Shown here: piece by piece, positions 1 to 6,737 of the stretch | Layout: each line of letters starts with the position of its first letter | Position numbering within the stretch: position 1 is the first letter of the stretch | Assembly: GCA_947380285.1 (NCBI GenBank) | Contig: CANCQD010000036.1 | Location: 1 to 19,481, forward strand | Direction of reading: 5' to 3' | From: Burkholderiaceae bacterium | Lineage (GTDB): Bacteria > Pseudomonadota > Gammaproteobacteria > Burkholderiales > Burkholderiaceae | DNA length: 19,481 nucleotides | Position numbers and translations under genes: made by a program | The notes under the pieces: model-generated | Seen by the model: the letters and a program-made list of their open reading frames with translations, nothing else | Told to the model about the DNA's origin: nothing | Database searches by the model: none

Positions 1-60
1 GGTTGAGCTACATGCTACTAAAGCAAGTGCCGTCATCAGGATTGCAAGGTATTTTTTCAT
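1..60 (-). CDS. Lipoprotein, 5' part only (runs off the left edge)
   Basis: Only the first 20 codons lie in the window. They start with ATG at 60 and read MKKYLAILMTALALVAC followed by SST: two lysines, a hydrophobic core and a lipobox LVAC, so the product should be lipidated at Cys17 and anchored in a membrane. A good ribosome binding site (AGGAAAG) lies about 6 bases upstream. The gene starts 11 bases after the stop of the larger lipoprotein gene upstream, so the two are almost certainly co-transcribed. The mature protein is not visible. In some gammaproteobacteria, relatives of the upstream lipoprotein sit beside YcfL-like and LpoB-like lipoproteins, so one of those is a possible identity, but nothing in these 20 residues proves it. 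Confidence 0.75.
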   Translation of the reverse strand, partial: MKKYLAILMTALALVACSST

Positions 61-71
61 CTGAATCTTTC

Positions 72-1826
72 CTAATTAAAAAGCTGCTGAAAGCTATTTA
101 GCAGATTGGGTGGCTCGTAAGGCTTCGCCTCTTCTATATTACCGCTAGCAGGACTATTGCCGGGAGTTGGAGTTGGGGTTAGATTGGGGCTAGAAACCGG
201 GACAAGAACTGCAGAAGCTGCCTGTATTGTTACAGGTAACACACTAGCAGGCTCAGTAGGGATAGCTACTGGAGGGATGCTGAAAACTGGTGCTTTGGGT
301 GGAAGTGCGGCCGGGTCATTTGAGGTTAGTACTGTTGCTTGATTTCTGAACATGCGGATATACACCACGTTATAGCCACCTACCAAGTTGACGATCTGAG
401 AAGCGATTACTCCAGATGGTAAGGTGTACTTGAGAACAGTGGGCCCTATTGGCAAACCCATTCTGGCCATATAGGTTTGCGCAGGCAAGGTTGACCAATG
501 TCGCACATCAGTCACATTGATTGCTTGCAGACCATATCCCGTAATCAATCCTGCAATAGCGCCAATGAAAGCGGCACCGCCATTATTTTGGTTGTTCTGG
601 TTATTTCTATTGGCTGCCTGCTGTGCAGCGCGATCTGCTGCATATTGTGCAGCCAAGGAAACGAGTGCCCTGGAGGAAGCCCTTAAAACATAGGCCGGCA
701 TTTGATCATGCAAGTTCTTGCGAGCCATGGCATCGATGTTTGCCACCAACTCTGGATTGGCAACCTTATCACCAAGCTGAACCATGGTTGGCCGATAACG
801 CTCGGTAGACTTTTCAATCACCGGAAAAGTGAGAGTGACTAATTTTGGATTGCCGCCGATATTAAAAGATTGGCTAATTTGATAAGGAATGATTTTAGGC
901 ATATATCCCGTATCAATCATGATCAAAGTATCGGCAAAGGATTTTTTAGCTTGATTAGCAATATTGGAATCGAGCTTGGCAATACTAGTTTTAAAAAAGT
1001 TCACCTGTGGTCTTAACTCAATTGCTAGGCGATAACCTGGTGCAGCCAAACTGGCCTCTCCTTGAGACTCGTGAATAAAGCCAGACAAGTAATATGCGCC
1101 AGGATTCTGATAAGAATTCTTGAGGCTACGCGTTTCCTCATCATCTAATAAATTAATGGGATAGCCGTTAATATTTTCTATACGACTAGTAGCGCCCCGA
1201 GTATTAGGATTAGATTGTTGATCACGCTCTACGTTTGATATCGCAGCAACTTGGCTTTGAATCAGCTCTTCAATTACTTTCTCGCGCTGCGCCATTTTTT
1301 TGGCTTCCACCATCGCATCATTCCAGCGGCCTTGAGAGAGATGATTTAATGCCAAAGTCTGACTTAATAAACTCACTTCATATGGCTTAGGATCGTACTC
1401 GCTGCTAAAGCCTTCAGACAAAACATAAGAGCTCGCTCCAGAGAAGGAACGCCTGAGTTTGTCGCCAGTAGTGACCTCCCAACGACTAACCAGTTGGTCA
1501 GCAGCCAGCAGGTTTTGAGTGCTACTCGGAATCTGAGAAGAGCCTTGTAATCTCTGAACTTCGCCCAGTTCCATGTAATACAGAGTATTCTTATCTTTAA
1601 ATGCACCTTGTATGGCAGCTGCTGTATTTTGCAGGTCGCCGTTCTTAAACTGCTCCTTGGACTCATTCATTTTGATTTGCTGGGTTTGCGTAGCGCAGCC
1701 CACCAATAAGCAAACAAGTAAAGTTGCCCCAAATTTAGAACAGTCTAATGCTAATAATTTAGGCAAATTTAGGGACTTGAAAATGGGGTAATGAGTAGAA
1801 AGTGATTTCAAGCGTATGGTTCTCAT
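72..1826 (-). CDS. Large repeat-containing lipoprotein (COG3014-like)
   Basis: This predicted lipoprotein of 584 residues resembles the uncharacterised COG3014 family; its function is unknown. The lipobox L41-V-G-C44 follows a hydrophobic stretch, but the n-region before it is unusually long, so the true start may be internal (for example TTG at codon 21, which would leave a normal 24-residue signal). The ATG at 1826 directly abuts an AAGGA with no spacer, which is also unusual. Residues about 45-290 are helical and tetratricopeptide-like (LNHLSQGRWNDAMVEAKK, YYLSGFIHESQGEASLAAPGYRLA). An Asn/Gln-rich linker (NRNNQNNQNN) near 405-415 precedes a Gly-rich hydrophobic stretch, and the last ~75 residues are a Pro-rich, low-complexity tail. 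The gene lies 60 bases after a Bug receptor gene and 11 bases before another lipoprotein gene. An envelope-assembly or peptidoglycan role is a guess from that pairing. The family call is from memory of its motifs. Confidence 0.7.
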   Translation of the reverse strand: MRTIRLKSLSTHYPIFKSLNLPKLLALDCSKFGATLLVCLLVGCATQTQQIKMNESKEQFKNGDLQNTAAAIQGAFKDKNTLYYMELGEVQRLQGSSQIPSSTQNLLAADQLVSRWEVTTGDKLRRSFSGASSYVLSEGFSSEYDPKPYEVSLLSQTLALNHLSQGRWNDAMVEAKKMAQREKVIEELIQSQVAAISNVERDQQSNPNTRGATSRIENINGYPINLLDDEETRSLKNSYQNPGAYYLSGFIHESQGEASLAAPGYRLAIELRPQVNFFKTSIAKLDSNIANQAKKSFADTLIMIDTGYMPKIIPYQISQSFNIGGNPKLVTLTFPVIEKSTERYRPTMVQLGDKVANPELVANIDAMARKNLHDQMPAYVLRASSRALVSLAAQYAADRAAQQAANRNNQNNQNNGGAAFIGAIAGLITGYGLQAINVTDVRHWSTLPAQTYMARMGLPIGPTVLKYTLPSGVIASQIVNLVGGYNVVYIRMFRNQATVLTSNDPAALPPKAPVFSIPPVAIPTEPASVLPVTIQAASAVLVPVSSPNLTPTPTPGNSPASGNIEEAKPYEPPNLLNSFQQLFN

Positions 1827-1843
1827 TCCTTTAACGCTTGAAA
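1806..1843. repeat. 10-bp perfect inverted repeat around a start codon
   Basis: TTTCAAGCGT (1806-1815) and ACGCTTGAAA (1834-1843) are exact inverted copies separated by 18 bases. In the minus-strand transcript they would form a 10-bp stem whose loop holds both the AAGGA and the ATG of the downstream lipoprotein gene. No T-tract follows, so it is not an ordinary terminator. It could be a translation-control hairpin or a DNA operator. Confidence 0.7.
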
Positions 1844-1886
1844 ATAGGCTGGGGCTGACAAGAAAATCTCTTTATTGCGCTGATTT

Positions 1887-2882
1887 TTACTCTAATTTTG
1901 CACCTGATTGCTGTACCACCCTACCCCATTTGCTTGCTTCGGCGGCAATCAACCTAGAAAGCTCTTTGGGGCTGCCTGGAGCAGGATCTAAACCGCTAGT
2001 CAAAAGACGTGATTTAACCTCTGGGTTATTCAAGGTTTGTTGCACCATCTGATTCAGGCGCTTTTGAATATTGGGCGGCAGATTTGCTGGTGCCATCAAA
2101 GAAAACCAAGATATCGCCTCAAAACCCGTCAGACCTTGCTCAGCTAAGGTTGGAATTTCAGGAGCGGCGTGCGAACGCTTTAGTGTAGTGACTCCTAAAG
2201 CCTGAACCTCTCCCGCTTTAATGAGAGCCAAAGAGGAGGAAAGATTATCAAAGAGCATCGAGATGCGACCACTTAGTAAGTCTGGCAAGGATTGCGCGCG
2301 ACCTTTGTATGGAATATGCCGTATCTGTACACCAGCCATTTCTTTAAATAATTCACCAGACATATGCAGTGAAGTACCAATACCCGATGATCCAAAAGTC
2401 AACTGGCCTGGTTTTGCTTTTGCTAGTTCAATTAATTCATGGAGATTGTTCACGCCTAATTTTTTATTGACGATTAATACATTCGGCGTGCTGGCTAAAA
2501 AACTAATGGGCGTGAAATCCTTTACAGGATCAAAAGACATCTTTTCGTAAAGAGCGCCATTGATTGCATGGATGCCTACTGTACCAATGAGCAAGGTATA
2601 GCCATCGGGCTCGCTCTTAGCAACCAAATCAGCACCAATATTGCCGCCATAGCCAGGACGATTTTCCACTAGCACCGGCACACCCAAAGTTTGCTGCCAA
2701 CTTTCTGCTAAAACACGCGCCAAAATATCCGGTGCGCCTCCAGGGGTGAAGGTCACAATGATGCGAATGGCTTGCTTAGGCCAGGCAGCATTTTTCTGCT
2801 CAGCTTGTGCATGAGCCGGGAGCCCAATGGCCCACAACATCGATGCAATGAAGAAGCTCTTCAGAACTTTGGAGAATTGCAT
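1887..2882 (-). CDS. Bug-family tripartite tricarboxylate transporter receptor (TctC-like)
   Basis: Periplasmic solute receptor of the Bug/TctC family, 331 residues, the usual length. A Sec signal (MQFSKVLKSFFIASMLWAIG, then LPAHA) is probably cleaved after about residue 25. Family signatures are clear: WPKQAIRIIV, then TPGGAPD at 46-52, ENRPGYGGNIGADLVAKS from 73, PDGYTLL at 92-98, and later SSGIGTSLHMSGELFKEMAG and HIPYKG. Such receptors bind carboxylates and related small molecules and pass them to a TctA/TctB membrane complex, but Burkholderiales carry many copies with no such partner nearby, as here. It follows the dsbB-like gene by 33 bases and probably shares its transcript. No strong ribosome binding site is seen. 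The ligand cannot be told from sequence alone. Confidence 0.9.
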   Translation of the reverse strand: MQFSKVLKSFFIASMLWAIGLPAHAQAEQKNAAWPKQAIRIIVTFTPGGAPDILARVLAESWQQTLGVPVLVENRPGYGGNIGADLVAKSEPDGYTLLIGTVGIHAINGALYEKMSFDPVKDFTPISFLASTPNVLIVNKKLGVNNLHELIELAKAKPGQLTFGSSGIGTSLHMSGELFKEMAGVQIRHIPYKGRAQSLPDLLSGRISMLFDNLSSSLALIKAGEVQALGVTTLKRSHAAPEIPTLAEQGLTGFEAISWFSLMAPANLPPNIQKRLNQMVQQTLNNPEVKSRLLTSGLDPAPGSPKELSRLIAAEASKWGRVVQQSGAKLE

Positions 2883-2896
2883 GTTAAAAATCAGGG

Positions 2897-2914
2897 CTAG
2901 ACCGAATGGTCTAG
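2897..2914. repeat. Short inverted repeat (possible RNA hairpin) between dsbB-like and Bug genes
   Basis: CTAGACC (2897-2903) and GGTCTAG (2908-2914) are exact inverted copies with a 4-base loop, placed between the stop of the dsbB-like gene and the start of the Bug receptor gene. On the minus strand the stem is followed, after CCCTGA, by five T residues. It could be a weak attenuator or an RNA-processing hairpin. The stem is short and the T run is displaced, so full termination is doubtful. Confidence 0.45.
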
Positions 2915-2915
2915 A

Positions 2916-3485
2916 TTAGAAGCCAAAGCGAGAGCGCAGCCACAACCAGCCCTCATACTTCACTGGATCATCAGCGCAAGGACCGACGCCACATTCCAGC
3001 AGCGTGGATACGAGATTACCCAAAACCAACAGAATAAAAGCAATGACTAATACATTTGCAAACCAAGAACGCGAACGAACCTCACGATTAGGCAGCATCA
3101 ATAGCACTGCCAGTCCCATTAACAGGCCGGTATACCCCACATAAGCCCAGGTATAAAAATGGAGCTCTAAAAATGTTGCGCCAAATCCTTTGTCACCAGG
3201 CAGAATATGTAAAAACACCTGACGAAGTGAAACCATCATTCCGACTAAGCCGCCGATAATGCCCCAACCATAGTGAGAAGAGTGAGCACCAAAACGAATA
3301 TTTAAAACCAATGCAAAACCAATAATCACAAATCCAATGCGTTGCATTAAGCATAGAGGGCAAGGAAGCTCACCAAAATACAACTGGTCTACAAATGCGT
3401 AGGAAAGCATACCAACGACGGCCAATAGTGCAAGCTGATTACCCAGTGACGCTAATGAAGGAAAAGAATGTCTGCTCACAATCAA
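2916..3485 (-). CDS. dsbB: DsbB-family disulfide oxidoreductase, variant with C-terminal Cys pair
   Basis: Inner-membrane protein that should reoxidise a periplasmic thiol oxidase of the DsbA type and pass electrons to quinone. The DsbB hallmark is present: a CxxC in the first periplasmic loop, C42-P-L-C45, followed by LMQR with the conserved Arg49. Hydrophobic segments lie at about 17-37, 51-68, 74-94, 112-131 and 141-162, so five spans rather than four. The loop between spans 3 and 4, where E. coli DsbB carries its second Cys pair, has no cysteine. Instead Cys165 and Cys170 (ECGVGPCADDP) follow span 5, which topology would place in the periplasm. The start at 3485 is TTG, directly after the stop of a small upstream gene (TAATTG); GTG at 3479 is an alternative. 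Translation is probably coupled to that gene. Confidence 0.85.
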   Translation of the reverse strand: MIVSRHSFPSLASLGNQLALLAVVGMLSYAFVDQLYFGELPCPLCLMQRIGFVIIGFALVLNIRFGAHSSHYGWGIIGGLVGMMVSLRQVFLHILPGDKGFGATFLELHFYTWAYVGYTGLLMGLAVLLMLPNREVRSRSWFANVLVIAFILLVLGNLVSTLLECGVGPCADDPVKYEGWLWLRSRFGF

Positions 3486-3644
3486 TTACAAACTAATGTT
3501 GAGATGGTCAGTTGCATGAACACGGAACCAAATTAAAAGGATTCCAACGGTAATCGCCAAAAGTATCAAACCCGCAATACGTTTCTCAAGCCAGACCAAA
3601 ACAAGTCCTATAAAAGCCGTCAGAAAAGGTAGGAACATATACAT
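3486..3644 (-). CDS. 52-residue two-span membrane protein (DUF5993-like)
   Basis: A short gene of 52 codons, ATG at 3644 to TAA at 3486-3488. The product starts MYMFLPFLTAFIGLVLVW, then a charged EKR turn, a second hydrophobic span (IAGLILLAITVGILLIWF) and a tail RVHATDHLNISL. This layout and the HATD.L..S ending resemble the small DUF5993 proteins that I recall beside dsbB-like genes in Burkholderiales; that assignment is from memory. Its stop touches the TTG start of the dsbB-like gene, so the two form a tight, probably translationally coupled pair. A role as a small partner of the DsbB-like enzyme is an inference. The ribosome binding site is weak, and the ATG at 3638 (codon 3) is an alternative start. 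Confidence 0.75.
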   Translation of the reverse strand: MYMFLPFLTAFIGLVLVWLEKRIAGLILLAITVGILLIWFRVHATDHLNISL

Positions 3645-3731
3645 AAGAGAATTCTAGCGCAGGACTCCATTAGTAGGGGTAATTCTGTAAATACAGGGCT
3701 TGGAGAAAGGTCTTTTGTTTAGAATGGATCC

Positions 3732-4511
3732 ATGACTACAAGCCCTACCCCGCCATGCATCAATGTAGAGGTCAACGGAAAGATTGCGCGGGTCATATTT
3801 AATAACCCTAGCGCCCGCAATGCCCTGACTTGGCCAATGTATGAAGATCTCAAAAAGATCTGCGAAACCCTAGCAACCAATCCTAATATTAGGGTAGTTA
3901 TTTTTAGGGGTGTCGGGGATAAAGCATTTGTTTCAGGAAGCGACATTCAACAGTTTGTTGATCTCAAAAAAAATGAAGCCTATGAAGTCGCTGTCGATCA
4001 GATCTTTGCCTCACTGCAACAACTCCCCATACCAACCATTGCCATGATTGAAGGGCTAGCTGTAGGCAGCGGTCTGTTAATTTCAACTGCTTGCGACTTT
4101 CGCGTATCCACTCCAGATGCCCGTTTTGGCATACCAGTAGCAAAGACTTTAGGAAACTGTTTATCGCCAAGCAATCTATCTTGGCTCGCAGCTCATTTAG
4201 GCGTTCCGACAGTCAAAAAAATGCTGTTGACTGCAGAACTGATCAAGGCATCAGAATTATTAGAGACGGGATTCTTGCATCAAATAGCAGCGTCTACGGA
4301 AATTGATTCTGCGACAAATACGCTGGCACATAAGTTAGCAACTCTTGCGCCGATTACTCAAAAAGCAAGCAAACTCACTCTAGCGCGCCTTCTTCAAAGC
4401 AATCTTCCAGACTGTACTGCGCTAATGCGTGAAACCTACAATAGCAATGACTTTAAAGAGGGGGTGAACGCTTTCTTGCAAGGTCGCTCACCGCAGTGGC
4501 TAGGACAATAA
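3732..4511 (+). CDS. Enoyl-CoA hydratase/isomerase-fold protein lacking both catalytic Glu
   Basis: A crotonase-superfamily protein of 259 residues, the usual length for enoyl-CoA hydratases. Fold landmarks are ARVIFNNPSARNAL (19-32), the first oxyanion-hole segment KAFVSGSDIQQF (64-75), and the second, EGLAVGSGLLISTACDFRVS (107-126), followed by ARFGIPVAKTLGNCLS. Aligned with rat mitochondrial hydratase, the two catalytic glutamates (Glu144 and Glu164) correspond to Leu116 and Val136. Ordinary hydration of enoyl-CoA is therefore unlikely; another acyl-CoA reaction (isomerase, thioesterase, decarboxylase or lyase) is more plausible. It stands alone, divergent from the dsbB group and convergent with the next operon, so context gives no pathway. 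The ribosome binding site before the ATG is poor. Confidence 0.85.
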   Translation: MTTSPTPPCINVEVNGKIARVIFNNPSARNALTWPMYEDLKKICETLATNPNIRVVIFRGVGDKAFVSGSDIQQFVDLKKNEAYEVAVDQIFASLQQLPIPTIAMIEGLAVGSGLLISTACDFRVSTPDARFGIPVAKTLGNCLSPSNLSWLAAHLGVPTVKKMLLTAELIKASELLETGFLHQIAASTEIDSATNTLAHKLATLAPITQKASKLTLARLLQSNLPDCTALMRETYNSNDFKEGVNAFLQGRSPQWLGQ

Positions 4512-4525
4512 GTACCGCTCTTAGT

Positions 4526-5599
4526 CTAGCCCTTGGAATTTAAGAACTCCACGACCGTTTTTACAAATTGATCGGGTACCTCAACATGAGGTACATGACC
4601 CACATTTTCAATTGGAACCAATTTTGCATTCGGTATGGCCACCTGGGCTTTCTTGCCTAACTCAGGAAAATTACCCAAAGACTTCACTGCCTCCGGCGGC
4701 GCAAAGCGTCGGCCAAATACCGTACGGTCTTTTTGACCGATAACCAATAAGACTGGCATCTTTAATTGCGGTAAATCATTCACCACAGGCTTTTCTGCAA
4801 TCATCTGATATGTCAAAACCGAAGTCTTTGCATAATCCGCATAGTCAGGGCCTTTTTGAACTCGCACGTAAACCTCTACAAACTTTTCATAGCTTGGTTG
4901 CCAGTTTGGAAAATAGCTCTGCAGAAAACGGCGATAGCTCGTTTCTGTTTGGGCCATCTCTAACCTGAGTAAGTCATCATTTTTCTGCGGGGGAATATCC
5001 TTGCTGTAATCCTCAAGCCCTAGAGGATTTTCGAGTACTAGTTTTTGTACGGTCTGCGGATATAGACGGGAAAAACGAATGCCCAGCATGCCACCCATGG
5101 AATTAGCAATCACTGCGACTCGTTGAATATTGAGGGACTTTAATAAAGCCTGGGTATTCAACGCTAAATCATCGAAGTGATATTCAACATCTGGCTTGGT
5201 AGATTTTCCAAAGCCAATCTGGTCAGGTGCTATTACGCGATAGCCGGCCTTAGACAGGCCCGCAATCGTTGGCGCCCAATAATCGCTGGAGAAATTCTTC
5301 CCATGAAACAAGAGTACTACACCCTTTGGCTTACCTAGTGCTGCTACATCCATATACATCATGCTAGCGGGCTGCCCTTGTAAAGAGGTCTTAAATTCTT
5401 TTAGAGGATATGGGTAAGGCCATTTACTGATGCGTAAATCTAAGGGGGTTGCGTTGGCATAAAGACTGACTGCGGGACTCACTACAGGACTCACTACGGG
5501 GGTTGAAGATGCGTGTTCAGAGCTAGCGCATGAAATCAAGAAGATGGGCGCGGCTATCGTCGCACAAAGCAGCGCCATTTTCTTGATTAGAATTTTCAT
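4526..5599 (-). CDS. Lipoprotein alpha/beta hydrolase
   Basis: An alpha/beta-hydrolase carried on a lipoprotein signal. Using ATG at 5599 (357 residues), the N-terminus has KK, a hydrophobic core and the lipobox LISC with Cys24, followed by a Ser/Pro/Val linker built on PVVS repeats. A TTG nine bases upstream (5608) is possible but less likely. The catalytic core shows the oxyanion motif LLFHG, the nucleophile elbow ANSMGG (Ser167), the acid in GQKDRTV (Asp291) and the base in VGHVPH (His335). It should act on an ester, lactone, C-C or similar bond at the periplasmic face of a membrane; the substrate is unknown. It lies about 20 bases after the FAH-family gene, so it probably shares a transcript with that gene and the SemiSWEET gene. 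Confidence 0.88.
   Translation of the reverse strand: MKILIKKMALLCATIAAPIFLISCASSEHASSTPVVSPVVSPAVSLYANATPLDLRISKWPYPYPLKEFKTSLQGQPASMMYMDVAALGKPKGVVLLFHGKNFSSDYWAPTIAGLSKAGYRVIAPDQIGFGKSTKPDVEYHFDDLALNTQALLKSLNIQRVAVIANSMGGMLGIRFSRLYPQTVQKLVLENPLGLEDYSKDIPPQKNDDLLRLEMAQTETSYRRFLQSYFPNWQPSYEKFVEVYVRVQKGPDYADYAKTSVLTYQMIAEKPVVNDLPQLKMPVLLVIGQKDRTVFGRRFAPPEAVKSLGNFPELGKKAQVAIPNAKLVPIENVGHVPHVEVPDQFVKTVVEFLNSKG
5464..5499. repeat. Three tandem 12-bp repeats inside the hydrolase gene
   Basis: GACTGACTGCGG, GACTCACTACAG and GACTCACTACGG follow one another without gaps. On the minus strand they encode the PVVS-PVVS-PAVS linker just after the lipidated N-terminus. Being 12 bp, gain or loss of a unit keeps frame and would only change linker length. 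Confidence 0.7.
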
Positions 5600-5620
5600 T
5601 GCTCTCAAGTTCTTTCGTAT

Positions 5621-6313
5621 TTAAGTAATTTTTGTTTTTAAGTTCGCTAGGCCAGCAACACTGCCCTCGAGAACATCACCCTTTTTCACGGGACCCACTC
5701 CCGCTGGAGTTCCAGAGAAAATCAAATCGCCTGGTTCCAAAGTAAATAAGGTGGAGAGATAAGCAATTGTGTCTGGAACATTCCAAATAAGTTGATTAAG
5801 ATCACCCTCTTGGCGAACTTCTCCATTGACCAATAACTTGACGGCGCCTTGAGTAGGATGACCACATTGAGCTACTGGAGTAATCTCACCACAAGGGGCA
5901 GATTGATCAAATGCCTTGCCGGTATCCCAAGGACGCCCCATTTTCTTGGCTTCGCCTTGAAGATCGCGCCTAGTCATATCTAAACCTACCCCGTATCCAT
6001 AAACGTGCTCTAGGGCTTTATCGGCGGCAATATTCGCGCCACCCTTCCCAATCGCAACTACCATCTCAATTTCGTGATGCACATCGCTCGATAGACTTGG
6101 GTATGCCATCTCTTTTCCATCTGTGACAATTGAATTGGCGGGTTTCATAAAAAAGAATGGTGGCTCACGATCGGGATCGTGACCCATCTCACGCGCATGA
6201 TCAGCATAGTTACGTCCCACGCAATAAATGCGATTGACTGCGAAGCGGCGACTATCACCTGTTACAGGCAGTGAAATAACTGTTGGTGGATCAATCACGA
6301 ATGCTGAGGACAT
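5621..6313 (-). CDS. FAH-family hydrolase, fumarylpyruvate-hydrolase-like
   Basis: A 230-residue cytoplasmic fumarylacetoacetate-hydrolase-family enzyme of the short NagK/YcgM type, which cleaves fumarylpyruvate or related acylpyruvates (or decarboxylates oxaloacetate). It has the signature IYCVGRNYADHAREMG (29-44), a metal-binding H-E-I-E with Glu81 and Glu83, and Asp112 in GLDMTRRDLQ. Later landmarks are WDTGKAFDQSAPCG, VNGEVRQEG, and the C-terminal LEPGDLIFSGTPAGVGPV. ATG at 6313 has an AAAGG ribosome site about 6 bases upstream. It sits between a SemiSWEET gene (36 bases upstream) and a lipoprotein hydrolase gene downstream. No gentisate dioxygenase or maleylpyruvate isomerase is nearby, so the exact substrate stays open. 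Confidence 0.9.
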   Translation of the reverse strand: MSSAFVIDPPTVISLPVTGDSRRFAVNRIYCVGRNYADHAREMGHDPDREPPFFFMKPANSIVTDGKEMAYPSLSSDVHHEIEMVVAIGKGGANIAADKALEHVYGYGVGLDMTRRDLQGEAKKMGRPWDTGKAFDQSAPCGEITPVAQCGHPTQGAVKLLVNGEVRQEGDLNQLIWNVPDTIAYLSTLFTLEPGDLIFSGTPAGVGPVKKGDVLEGSVAGLANLKTKIT

Positions 6314-6349
6314 AACAACCTTTCTAAGAATTTTTGATGAATATCTGCT

Positions 6350-6631
6350 TTATTTCTGGTGTCTAGAAGTATGACGCAATTTCAACAACAGGATGCTGAG
6401 AGCCAAGGCAAAAGTCATGGAATTAGCCAGAATGAGGGGCCACTTTTCGATAATGAGGCCATATACCAGCCACAAACCTACCCCACCCGTAAATAGGGAA
6501 TACATCCCCAATGAAATCCCCGATAGATCCCTAGTGCGCCAAGAACGGATGGCCTGCGGCAAAAAGGCAATCGTCGTTAAAAATGCAGCGCAATAGCCAA
6601 TAATCTCGATTTGGTGCGGCTCTAGAGTCAT
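6350..6631 (-). CDS. SemiSWEET-type small transporter (PQ-loop/MtN3)
   Basis: A 93-residue protein with three membrane spans (about 8-25, 44-60 and 66-84), the size and layout of bacterial SemiSWEETs, which dimerise to make a facilitator for sugars. The PQ motif is at Pro25-Gln26 in FLPQAIRSWRTRDLSGIS, and the third span holds the conserved Asn70 (LANS). It is the first gene of a probable three-gene minus-strand operon with an FAH hydrolase and a lipoprotein hydrolase. The substrate cannot be read from sequence, and pairing with a carboxylate-type hydrolase hints that it may not be a plain sugar. A weak ribosome site (GGA) precedes ATG 6631. Confidence 0.87.
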   Translation of the reverse strand: MTLEPHQIEIIGYCAAFLTTIAFLPQAIRSWRTRDLSGISLGMYSLFTGGVGLWLVYGLIIEKWPLILANSMTFALALSILLLKLRHTSRHQK

Positions 6632-6737
6632 TTGTCCATTGTAGTTAGAGAAATTTGCAAATCATTGACGCAGCGCATGAATTTATATTCTGTAGATAAT
6701 AGAAAATCGTAACTCAACTCACCATTAAAAATACAAC

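Noticed and set aside
163..184. GTTGGA/GTTGGG short tandem repeats near the left edge
   Set aside because: They simply encode the Pro-Thr-Pro tail of the large lipoprotein on the minus strand; no separate function is supported.
6665..6700. Possible promoter before the second Bug receptor (TTGACG and GATAAT)
   Set aside because: The spacer is 24 bases, too long for sigma-70, and no better pair was found in that gap.
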